Source: Sapria himalayana | Taxonomy: Eukaryota > Streptophyta > Magnoliopsida > Malpighiales > Rafflesiaceae | Reading direction: 5' to 3' | NCBI GenBank assembly: GCA_029783825.1 | Contig: JAREIK010012127.1 | Span: forward strand, 248,001-312,000 | Length of the DNA: 64,000 bases | Shown: positions 1 to 9,535 of the stretch, piece by piece | How positions within the stretch are numbered: the stretch's first letter is position 1 | Layout of the letters: each line of letters starts with the position of its first letter | The notes under the pieces: generated by a model | Told to the model about the DNA's origin: nothing | The model's database searches: none | The model's input: the letters and a program-made list of their open reading frames with translations, nothing else | Made by a program: the position numbers and the translations under genes

Positions 1-439
1 ATCTAGGACTTCAAGATTATTCTAGAAAAAATGAATGAAATTTTACCCAGAAATCATATGATCTCAGCTTTAAATCCTCTGATTTTAACATTTTGATTGT
101 TATCCAAAAAAAACATGAGTTATACTAAATACCTTATTTTATAGATTTTATCATACTCAAATATTTTTACATTTTATCTTTTTATTACTTCTCATGAAGT
201 ATTATCTCATCTAGGAAAATGTTAATTCATTATGAAAAAGATAAATATTTTTTACTTTAAGAAAAATTAAAAACTAATACTTCAACTTTCACAAATGATT
301 ATTATTGATTGAATTTAGATATTCAATGTAAAAATCAATAATGATAATAAAGTAGATTAAATTAATACACGATTTGCTATGCAAAAACACTCATTTTTTT
401 AGAATTGACTATCATGATATTTTTTTCTCTAGTGATCAG

Positions 440-510
440 AATTATCTCGATATATATACGTATGTTTCTGACAGCCTATCAGAAACATACGTATATATAT
501 CGAGATAATT
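440..510. repeat. Perfect 32-bp inverted repeat, 7-nt loop
   Basis: Arms 440-471 and 479-510 are exact reverse complements, separated by cagccta. It lies near the expected N-terminal half of the hAT-1 transposase, in otherwise decayed sequence. A perfect stem in such decayed DNA implies recent formation, for example by a replication template switch. Confidence 0.95.
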
Positions 511-539
511 AATATTGTGCTATCCATGATATTCGATAT

Positions 540-2008
540 CTGGATAAGTCACGATGAATCATCTTATGCATATCTCACCCGTTAATATGTAAATTCTAAT
601 TGAACAATGAATAAAAAATTTTAGGATTCTCTAAGATTCTCCATCCTTATGATGGCACTTTCATTTTTGAGTGCATAATAAAAATCTTTAGAGAATATAA
701 AATTCAAAATAAAATTATTAGTATCGCATTCGATAACGCATCTAATAATAGAGTAGTAATTAATATGTTTGTTAAGAATATTAGAGACGCACCATTAAGA
801 AAGATTTTTCATATCAGATGCATGTATTACGTGATTACCTAATTGTACAAGAAGGTATGAAGGTGTGTTCCCCCGCGTTGGATAATATATATAATACACT
901 AAAATATATTTACACTCCTCACAGATAATAGAAGTTTGGTAGTCTCTGTTTGTTAGTGAATCTTAAGAAAAAAAAATTCTAATCAGATGTGAGACACCTT
1001 TGGAATTACACATATCTGATATTAGAGTCATATGTTGGATATAAATACGTGATATCCAACTACGTCAATAGTAAGAATGACGAAATTATTAATGACACTG
1101 ACTAGGCTTCAGAAATTTCATTTATAAAATTACTGAAGATTTTTTATGACATGACAAACATATTTTCATCGGCTTATACTCTCAATACTTGCATTATACT
1201 CAGGTGCATATGTAATATTAGTAGCATGTTTAGGAAGTATCGAGCTGGCTCGACACTTAGTCATATGATTGCAGAGAAAGAAACCATGTACTTAAAGTAC
1301 TATTTTACCGTTTCATCTCTTTATTATCTCACTGCATGCATAGACCATAGGGTTTAAATGGATAGGGTAGATAACACTCTGACTTATATTTCCTCGTGCA
1401 TGAACCTGGAAAACCCACCTGAAGGATTCATTCACGAGAAGTTGACTGACATGTTCACATAATACGATATTAAGTATGAAGGTAGTAGTAGTGAAACTAT
1501 GATTACGAATATGAATAGCTTTTTCGGAGATGAAAATTTTTTCATTCAGTTAGCAAGGAAAAAACGATGGGGTGGACCATTACATAGGAGTGAACTTTCT
1601 CGGTACTTAGATACCGATTATTATTCAATCCTATCACATTCTGTACTAAGAATCTTGATATATTACATGTGAAAATCATATGAGTTCACCTTTTCCATAC
1701 TATCTAGGATGACACGGGATCTACTGACTCCTCCGATATCGAGCGTAGCATCGGAGTCTATTTTTTCAATAGCAGTGAACGTGATTTCGTATAGAAGATC
1801 GAGATTACGTCTAGATATTATTGAGACATTAACTTGTTTAAAGGATTGTGAGGATTCGAGGTTTATCATCTAGGATTGTCCTGGAGCTAGGACAGGAATT
1901 GCATCCGCTGCGAAAGCAAAAAAATTGATTGTTGATGATGATGATCCATATAATAGTGATTTTGATGTTGCGGTTGATGATGATCATTATATGTCGATTA
2001 ACGATTGA
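540..2008 (+). pseudogene. hAT-family transposase pseudogene (RICESLEEPER/BED type)
   Basis: Several blocks in plus-strand frames match plant hAT transposases: the catalytic-domain motif IAFDNASNN (about 723-749), the following FHIRCMYYVIT (about 808-840), a stretch equivalent to the domain of unknown function before the C-terminus (FRKYRAG to YLTACIDHRV, 1225-1356), and the dimerisation region with RMTRDLLTPPISSVASESIF (about 1705-1770), ending near LTCLKDCEDSRF. After an in-frame stop at 1871 an acidic tail with a DDDDPYNSD stretch continues to about 2008. Stops and frame changes throughout mean it is not functional. The family excises and reinserts DNA flanked by 8-bp target duplications. 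The open minus-strand frame at 1663-1869 is only an antisense shadow of the dimerisation domain. Family assignment is firm; exact limits are approximate. Confidence 0.82.
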
Positions 2009-2111
2009 CGTGATTGTTGGTTGTCCCTGCCAGTTGTCAGACGCCATTTGCCAATGTCACACCACATGTCATTTGTCATTGCCACTTAATTTTGATTTTT
2101 GATGTCTCATG

Positions 2112-2494
2112 CATAGTTTTAAAAAGCACATGGCAGACCAAGGCACAAAGGTTTCTTGGAGCCTTGAGGCACAAGACGCACCTAAGGCGTGGGCTTTTGT
2201 GAAGTGAAATGTGACTTTAGATGCACATAAATTTTTATTAAATATGATTCTATTGATAAATAAATAAATATTCCTAATATTAAAAATAAATTTTGATGAA
2301 AAAAATAAATGAAATTATATAAATTTCAATATATAATTATAAATTTTGAAAATAAATGTATTTTTTAAAAAAACTATAGTATATAAGGCACGCCTCTTCA
2401 GTAAGGCGCATGCCTTGGAAGGCGAGGCACTATAGCTAGGGAATAGTTATGCCTTGAGCCTAGGCACGCCTTAAGCGCGTCTTTCACAACTATG
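2112..2494. mobile_element. Non-autonomous hAT-like MITE, 383 bp
   Basis: It begins catagttttaaaaagc and ends ctttcacaactatg, giving outer inverted repeats CATAGTT/AACTATG. The flanks gtctcatg (2104-2111) and atctcatg (2495-2502) agree at 7 of 8 positions, the 8-bp target duplication expected for hAT. Its ends are rich in aggcgc/gcgcctt motifs (ggcacaaga, aggcgcatgcctt, ttaagcgcgt) around an AT-rich core. It has no coding capacity. It lies within the 3' tail of hAT-1, so it arrived later. Confidence 0.75.
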
Positions 2495-2946
2495 ATCTCA
2501 TGGTCACGGACACAGTTGATGATTTATGTTATTCTTAATTCTGATTTTTGATTTTAATGTTTTATTTTGTATTGATTGTATGCTTTTTTATTTATGTTAT
2601 GTTGTATTTGCTTTAGTTTAGTATCTATTGGCCAATTAGACATTTGATTTGTTTTTGTTTTGGTGACTTTGTAATATTTTTTAACGAAATTTTTTGTTTA
2701 ATTTATTTTTGAGTTTTAATTTTTCATTTAAAACTTTATAATGTAATTCTAATAAATTATAATCTAAATTTATTAAGAATTAATAAAAAAAATTTAAACT
2801 TTATTAATATTATATATTCAACAATTTTCAAGTTATAAATTTAAAATTTTTAAATATTATCTATATATAATATAATATATATTTTATATATAGTTTAATA
2901 CAATAATTTAAATTTTTAATAATAAAAAATTTTTTATTTTTTTAAC

Positions 2947-3114
2947 CAGGCACGGTACATATATCGCCAGGCCCCGGTCTAGCTTGAATAAACCGTGCCG
3001 GGCTAGGCACGGCATGGTACAGTAACCGTGTCGTACCTGACCCGGCACGAAAGCACGATCGTGCTCACAAAAAATAGGTCAGGCCCGCCTGGCACATCCC
3101 ATTTGACACTTCTA
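2947..3114 (+). repeat. GC-rich subterminal block and 3' terminus of hAT-1
   Basis: A sharp GC-rich island with repeated ggcacgg/ccgtgcc words in both orientations, ending in the hAT terminus at 3114. Subterminal repeats of this sort are where hAT transposases usually bind (family knowledge). The same word family fills the MITE at 32794-33250. Confidence 0.65.
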
Positions 3115-5401
3115 ATTGAATATTTAAAGAGAAAAACTAAAAATAGAAGAAAAATCATTTTAGAACATTAATATTTATACATGAGATGTTATGCTCATAT
3201 TCTAAATCTCATTGTTTATGATTATATAAAAGATATTGATGACTCAATTTTTAATGTACGTAAGGTAGTAAAATATGTTAAATTTTTACCTTCTATGATG
3301 GTAAAATTTAAAATTTGTGCTTAAAAAGAAGCTATTGAATGCAAGAGTCAAATTTGTTTAGATGTGTCTATTAGATGAAACTCTACTTATTACATGTTGG
3401 AGAAGACTTTACAGTTTCAAAAGACTTATTTTTCTAGGTCTTTATATTTCATTACTTATTACATGATAGATTAAAAGAGAATGATAAATATTTCATTACT
3501 TATTTTAGAGATACCAATAGTAAAGATAATTATGAGAGTGAATGTGAGCCTCCTAATAATGAAGATTTAAAAAAAGGTTAGGATATTTATAAATTTTCTT
3601 AAAATTTTTTACAGTACAAGCTTGTATTTTTCTAAGCCTTTGTATGTCACAACAAATATATCATTTATTGAGGTCTTAATGATTTAAATTTCTATTACTC
3701 ATTTGTATAAAAGTTAAGATCTTTTTTTAAGACTGATGATAGAGAGCATGAGATCTAAGTTTGATAAATATTAAGAAAACTTGAATAAAATGAATTTGTT
3801 GATATTATTTGCATTGATTCTTGATCCTCGATATAAGTTGAAATATGTGAAATATTATTTCAATAATTATTATGATACTCATGCTGTGGATATTTTGTTA
3901 AAGAAAATAAAAAATAATATGATTCGATTTTATGAATGATATGTGGAGCATAATTCAACAAAAAGTGCACAAAACTCCAGTGGAGATGAGCCATCGAAAG
4001 TGATGAATATTGATGGGAAAGATGATGTGCGGGCAGTGTTTATTAATAGATTCAGGAACCATTTAATTAAAAAAAAATTTATGTTCAAATTAGAATTGGA
4101 GAGACTTGTTGAAAAGTGTTATGGATGATAATCTTGATTTCAATTTTAATATCTTGAATTGGTGGACTAATTTCTCTAGGTTTTGTATTCTCTCATTGGT
4201 AGCACGTAATGTTTTGGCAGTTCAAGTATCTACAGTTGAATCTAAGTTTACATTTAGCACAAGAAGGTATGTTCTTAATCCATTTCAAAATTTTATGTCT
4301 CCACAAACAGTGATGGCCCTCATTTGTTATCAAAATTAGTTGTGTACTTCATCAACTCCTATTAGTAATCAAGATACTTTAGATGAGGTAGAAGAATATA
4401 AGAAGCTTTAGTTAGATAATCAAACTTATAACTTATTTTTTTTTTTCTTATTAGATTTTAATATAACTAATCTTTTGTATTCTTATTCCTTCCTAGAAAT
4501 AACTTTGATGACAATTTCTAATGATTGAATACAATGAATAGAATGGTAATTATGACAAAATAATAATAAATTATGCTACAATTATGCTACCAAGTATACT
4601 TTTCTTTTTTATTGATTATCAATCTTTGTATGAGTGGCTTAATTATAGATAATTTTATGATTTCTAACTCTTCTATTATTTAAATTTTATAGTTTTGAGA
4701 AACTTAAAACCAAAGATTAGACTCATTGGTACTAGAGTGCTTTGCTTCAGTTATTGGTGACATTTTGAGTTTTTATTGTGTTTTGCTTTAGTTATGAATC
4801 TTTTTGTAGACTTGTAGCCTTTGAAGTTTGAATAATTTTTTTCTTTATTGTTAATATTTCCTTATATTTTATTACTTAGATTGTATGATTCATTTTTTAT
4901 GTGTGATTAGTAAGGACACTTAAATGATTGTCTTATTTTTCATATATGATTATTATGGACAATTGGGTATTTAAATGTATTTTCAATTGGATAATTTATC
5001 TAAAAGTATGATATTTATATTTAATTTTACTTGAATTATTAACAAGAGTAATTTTGCATAATTTTTTTTAAATATTATTGAAAATATAACCTTAAAAATA
5101 TTATTATTAAAAATTATTTTTTATAATTCAAGCTATTTACTTATGAATTGTGACTTTTAGTAGGTACAAGTTAGGAAACATAACCTATATATATATTACT
5201 AAGTTAGAATCCCTAGAAGTATTATTATTTTATTTTCTTAGATTAAGATCTCATTCAACCCGCTCAAACCATATGATATAAGTTAGCTTGGGTTGGCATT
5301 TTCAATGGGTTGGCTTGGGTTAGCATTTTAGTGGGCCATTAGAATTGGGTTGGCTTATTTTATGCTTCCAAACCGACCAACCTGGACCGTTTACACCCCT
5401 A
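3115..5401 (+). mobile_element. hAT transposon hAT-2, 3' portion (host of hAT-1)
   Basis: Immediately after the hAT-1 end the sequence continues as the middle of a second, different hAT transposase (3180-4412), then AT-rich DNA, then a repeated gggttggcttgggtt block (5260-5370) and a terminus ending accgtttacaccccta at 5401. Read inward this is TAGGGGTGTAAACGG, a typical plant hAT end. The N-terminal half and 5' end are missing, as expected if hAT-1 split this element and the other half lies upstream of the window. Confidence 0.6.
3180..4412 (+). pseudogene. hAT-family transposase pseudogene, C-terminal two-thirds
   Basis: In order: MRCYAHILNLIV-like text (about 3183-3220), a run matching KDIDDSIFNVRKVVKYVKF (about 3230-3285), CLDVSIR.NSTYYMLEKTLQFQK (about 3358-3425), ALILDPRYKLKYVKYYF (about 3810-3865), and the C-terminal dimerisation domain with NILNWW, ILSLVARNVLAVQVSTVESK, FSTRRYVLNPF and TVMALICYQN (about 4147-4337). 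These are hallmark blocks of Ac/RICESLEEPER-like plant transposases. Stops, frameshifts and deletions separate the blocks, and the zinc-finger BED and early catalytic parts are absent. The sequence differs from hAT-1, so it is a separate family member, not a duplicate. Confidence 0.82.
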
Positions 5402-6480
5402 ACCCTCGCACAAAAATGAAACAGCACCATCACGCATTGTCTTCCACCATCTTTGCACTACACCACTAGACCATGCTCACCACGCACAACACCACTATTA
5501 TTGAACAGCAACAAATTACCCACAATATATCTCTATTTAGAGAGTGCCAAATTTGGCACTGACACCATGTTACATTCATCCATAAAATATAATAATATAC
5601 TAAAAAAAGAAAAAACTCATGTTGTAATTGTAAATACAAAGGAATTCCAAATCATATAATAGATAAAAATAAATAGAAGGGATCACATATTTAGGATTCC
5701 TAATCTTAAATAAAAATCAAATAAAACAAATACCACAACATATTTCATGAAAACTAGTCCCAAGCTTGAATAAAGAAAAAAGATTAGTGTTAAACTCATA
5801 AAAACAAACTATAAAAATTTAATCTAGTTTATTTAAACCCATTAATATAAAATATTAATGCATCTCCGACAATATGTGGCACAATGTGAATTCTCTTAGT
5901 TATAATGTTAAATGAATAAGGTGCAGCACAGTGATGCTCAACTACAATGATAAATAATCAAGTATCCTACCATCATTCTTGAACAGTAACATTGAATCTA
6001 AAATTGTTACAAAAACCAATGAAATAGAAAACAAATACAAATATGAAGATTAGAACGATGGTCACGGTCATGTATTTCATGATTGAATGAAGTGTATCAA
6101 GTGAACAAAGCACACACCGGCAATAGAGGTTATAAAAGTGATACCATAAAGAATGTATTAAGATAGTCTAGGCTGGCATTTGTTTTCTGAAAATTAATGT
6201 AATAAGTATACAAATATATACTTAGATGTTCCAATCACACCTTGTACCTATGAATCCTTATTTCATGTCGTATGATTACATCACACGGGTACTAAACAAG
6301 ATCGCATTCGCATCACCTTTCTTGAAGGAGGAAATTGTGTATGTATATCATCTCACAAGATCTTGTAGGAATACATTCATTCAAGTGATTAATTATAAAA
6401 CGCATTTTTTATTTTTACGACGGATGATAGGAACACCTTAACATAGAATACATTTCCACAAGAAGCACCATGATCAAAAT
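5402..6480. other. AT-rich intergenic stretch, no gene recognised
   Basis: No coding pattern, tRNA-like or repeat structure stood out. Short open frames here have no recognisable domains. Confidence 0.5.
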
Positions 6481-6485
6481 CCTAC

Positions 6486-6668
6486 CTGAATAAGAGAGTG
6501 CATCTTTTTATCAAGAACTGACTTCCGCTCTTTGGCTTCTTCGAGGGCAGTAGAAAGGCTCGACAATGTAGCAACCTCTTGCTCGTAATCTTCCCATTCA
6601 ACCATCAACACTTTCTCCATTTCCTTTCTGTTGGAGGCCTCAGAAGAGACAAATGATCGCCGATACAT
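6486..6668 (-). CDS. Possible first exon of a coiled-coil protein gene
   Basis: The minus strand encodes 61 residues from an ATG at 6668 to a consensus-like splice donor: the exon ends ...ATTCAG followed by GTAGGA (boundary 6486/6485). The C-terminal 40 residues (EDYEQEVATLSSLSTALEEA, then KERKSVLDKKMHSLIQ) are charged with heptad-like leucines and look like a short coiled coil. An internal methionine (MEKVLMVEWEDY) could be the true start. The feel is of a genuine plant exon; I have a weak memory of centromere protein O-type N-termini but cannot confirm it. No downstream exon was recognised at lower coordinates, where hAT elements lie, so the gene may be broken. Confidence 0.4.
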
Positions 6669-6801
6669 CAGTATGTTAAATCCATAACGTCGCTGCAGTT
6701 ATATCCAATATATAGAAGAGCATGATAGAGACATAGGGAGCAGTCGCAAGTCGCAGAGCGGTTTCCCTGTTTTCTTTTTCCCCCGTATGGAAGACGAAAG
6801 C

Positions 6802-7140
6802 TGTTGGGTCTGCCCTGGTTTGGGCAGACCGAGATAGTTTTTTTTTTTTGAGATTAAATTTTATTAGTTTAATTTGGTTTTGGTTTTTATCTTATTTTGA
6901 ATTTAAATGAATGTTGATTCTCTCATTTAATGGTATAAATGTGTAATTAACAATAAAAATAAAATAGCAAGTTTTTTATTATAAAAACCATTTTGAAAAA
7001 GGAAAAGAGAGAGAGAGAATAACTCTACCATATACCAGGGCTTGTGTCTGTTGTAGGTGCAGCTGCCAATGCAGCCACTATTGTCATGCTCGAGGGGCCC
7101 CTAGCTATATATCAGGGCTTTGAATGAACTTATTATTCAT
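6802..7140 (+). repeat. LTR-like repeat, left copy
   Basis: Starts tgttgggtctg and is matched by 7850-8200: the shared order is gggtctg, (g)gtttgggcagac / gtttgggtagac, a T-tract, attctctcatttaatgg / atgctctcatttaatgg, taaaata, a GA-run, agggcttgtgtctg / agggcatgtatcaatg, and gtgcagctgcc / gtgtagttgtc. The copies are strongly diverged. Spacing of about 1.05 kb suggests an old, very short retrotransposon (TRIM/LARD-like) or a tandem duplication. Confidence 0.5.
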
Positions 7141-7849
7141 TAGAATGTTTGATGATATAAGTAATGTTGAATACTAATAAACATTGGGTCAATGAATATT
7201 ATGACTTATGAGGGATAAAATGAACATTTCAATGATGATTCTCAAGTTAGGATTGATTTGGATAGAAAAATTACCTTGTGGGAAATTTCAAACACTAATT
7301 CTGGATTACATAAGACTCATATGTGTTCGTGTAGATAGTTTACTTTTCACAAGAAAATAGTCTGTATTTACTATTCAAAAGTCTCTTGGTGATAAGAGAT
7401 TAATTGAACTTATTAGGAATAGCTGTGCACTTTGATATTTTTACATATTTAATTTAAAAAGATTAATATTGGTCAATTTAGATTCCTCGAAGCATTTGTT
7501 CCTAGACAAATAGAATTCTCAAAAGAATCATGAATTGATATCATTTTGATTCCAATCTCTATCAAGAGGGAGCAAATGTAATGGAAGTAAAAGTTATACC
7601 TTTACTTCAGCCACTCTTAGAGATCTATCATATTAATTGGGAGTAAAGGGCTTGAAAGGAAAAGAGGAGTCTCCCGAGGGATTTATCAATAAAAAAATTA
7701 ATTTTCAAGGAAAATTAAAATTTTGAGAAATTATTTCTCGCGTAAGAAATGATAATTAATTTTGGGATCAATATAAAACATCTTTTTATGATTATTTAAA
7801 ATGATAACCAAGGACGTGTCTTAGTATACCTAAATCATGATAAGGGGTT
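7141..7849. other. Interior between LTR-like copies, non-coding
   Basis: About 700 bp with no retrotransposon protein motif that I could read. Text such as gagggagcaaatgtaatgg near 7566 resembles untranslated leader sequence, but this is inference. Confidence 0.3.
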
Positions 7850-8047
7850 ATTGGGTCTGTTCATGTTTGGGTAGACTGGATTAGTTTTTGTTGGTTTAAT
7901 TTTTGTTAGTTTTTTTTTTTTTGATTTTTATGTTAATTTGAATTAGATAAGTATTGATGCTCTCATTTAATGGGCGCAATTAACATTTAAAATAAAAGGA
8001 TGAGTTTCTTTATTTATAAAGAATGTTTCAAAAAATGAAGAGAGATG

Positions 8048-8089
<42 letters not shown>

Positions 8090-8200
8090 ATGCACCAAAA
8101 ATTAGGGCATGTATCAATGGTGGGTGTAGTTGTCACGGCAGCCATGTATGTCTACCAAGCTCTGAAAGCATGGTAGGAAGTAAATTTGATATTCATGCAG
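7850..8200 (+). repeat. LTR-like repeat, right copy
   Basis: Partner of 6802-7140. It differs by a much longer (GA)n run (about 8047-8087) and many substitutions; its first bases are tattgggtctg rather than tgttgggtctg. Confidence 0.5.
8047..8087. repeat. (GA)n microsatellite
   Basis: About 20 uninterrupted GA units. The homologous position in the left LTR-like copy has only five or so, so the array expanded after duplication. Confidence 0.95.
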
Positions 8201-8575
8201 TGTTCGAAAACTCATGAGTATATTAGAAGCACAAATAAGCTATCCAAGTATTTTTTTTATTACATAGTATGCTTAATATTTGAATTTGTTAATGCACAAA
8301 CATTAGATTGCCTCTATATGTGATAGATGTTATCTTCATGTAATAATTTTTGTATATAAGGGCTTGTTGAGGATAATATTGTGTTTGTAAGTTCATGTGA
8401 AAGACGCACTATATTCATCAAGACAAAAATTTGATGTTCATGCGGAGATAAAATTAACATGTCATGCAGTGCTCCAAAGCTCAAAAGTATACTGAAAATA
8501 CAAATAAACTATATAGGTATTTTTACTACATTTTATGCTTTCTATTTGAATTTATGGATGTATACATATTAATTT
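8178..8575 (+). repeat. Two diverged direct repeats, period about 265 bp
   Basis: Blocks 8195-8305 and 8462-8574 share atgcagtg, aagctca/aactca, agtata, acaaataa.cta, ggtatttttactaca-type text and tatttgaatttat. Both are preceded by an aaatttgatattcatg-like string (8186 and 8424). Likely an old tandem duplication. Confidence 0.6.
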
Positions 8576-8811
8576 GTATTTGAATATATATATAAATATA
8601 TTGTGTTTTGGAAAAAAAAAATCTAGAAATCCAAAATGATTTAAATTCCACTGTGTTTAGGTAACAGTTTGGTATGTTTTAAAATGTTATATTTAAAATA
8701 TTTAAATCACAAAATAAAACTAATTAATTCATAATTAGATGAGGAAAAGTTATGATTCTATTCTTATTTTTTAGGATGAATCTCCGTCGACCACAAACAA
8801 AAGCAAAGTGG

Positions 8812-9135
8812 TATTCTCTAATTTTTGTAATTATAAAAAAGTACACTAAAATATTAAGTATTTACATTTTAGTATTCTTTTATTATAAATTATATATGAC
8901 CCCTACAACTTAAAAAACAAAATTATTTCAAAAATAATATATTTTTGAAAATGAAAATAATTCTAGAGTGTATAAGAATGTACATATTTTATTTTATTTG
9001 GAAATTATATTGTTTTTGAAATACATTCGTTTTTTAAGGTGTAGGGGTAATATGGGGGTTCCAATTTAGAGTGAATAAGAAATAAATATTTATGTTTTTG
9101 TGTAATTTTTTATAATTATGAAAACTAGGGATCTT
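8812..9135. mobile_element. Foldback / MITE-like element
   Basis: The two halves are imperfect reverse complements over most of their length: ttttgtaattataaaaaag near 8822 pairs with tttttataattatgaaaac near 9106, and gacccctacaacttaaaaaa (8899) pairs with ttttttaaggtgtaggggt (9032). The outside ends read attctct... and ...actagggat. No coding capacity. A target duplication could not be identified with confidence. Confidence 0.6.
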
Positions 9136-9535
9136 TTTGTAAATATTATCTAGTTGTGGTTGGGAAAGAGTCAAGTGTCGTGGTTGGGCACAAGTCATAA
9201 GCATGGGGCCAGGTCACGTATGTGCTCAACCTCATCATTGCCATGAATCATGCATGTGCCTTTAAGCCTGACAAGACAAGTGGGTCGAGTTGTCCGAGTA
9301 TGGCATACGGCACTACCCGAAATAGTTATGCCTGACCTAGTTTGACAAAGTGCAAAACTTTGTTGGGCCCAACATGGTACTATCTAGAACCATGCATAGA
9401 CATGGATTTCATGGGCTAGCCAGAGCCAACCATTATGGCTCTGGCTCATTGGCATGGCTCATTGGCATGGTCCACAAGCATGTTGACCCATGACCAAGCA
9501 AGGATCAAGGGTCATGGGTCATGGTCTAGTTTAAA
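9136..9535. other. GC-richer block of unknown origin
   Basis: About 400 bp clearly richer in G and C than its flanks, with repeated catggg/cccatg words, an inverted pair ggctagccagagcc / ggctctggctc (9412-9450) and the pair gacccatgaccaagc / gggtcatgggtcatgg. It could be the subterminal part of a DNA transposon, but no terminal repeat was found. Confidence 0.35.

Larger units (their letters stand above)
1..3114 (+). mobile_element. hAT transposon hAT-1, 3' part (5' end outside window)
   Basis: The element contains a plus-strand hAT transposase remnant (about 540-2008), a long AT-rich tail, a GC-rich subterminal block (2947-3090), and ends in gacacttcta at 3114. Read from outside, the end is TAGAAGTGTCAAATGGG. 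This closely matches the termini of the complete hAT MITE at 32794-33250 (TAGAGGTGTCAAACGGG), which supports calling it a terminal inverted repeat. The matching 5' end is not in the window. A 383-bp MITE (2112-2494) has inserted into the tail. The DNA directly after 3114 resumes in the middle of another hAT transposase, so this element probably interrupted that one. Confidence 0.7.

Noticed and set aside
1663..1869. 68-codon minus-strand frame
   Set aside because: Antisense shadow of the hAT-1 dimerisation domain on the plus strand.
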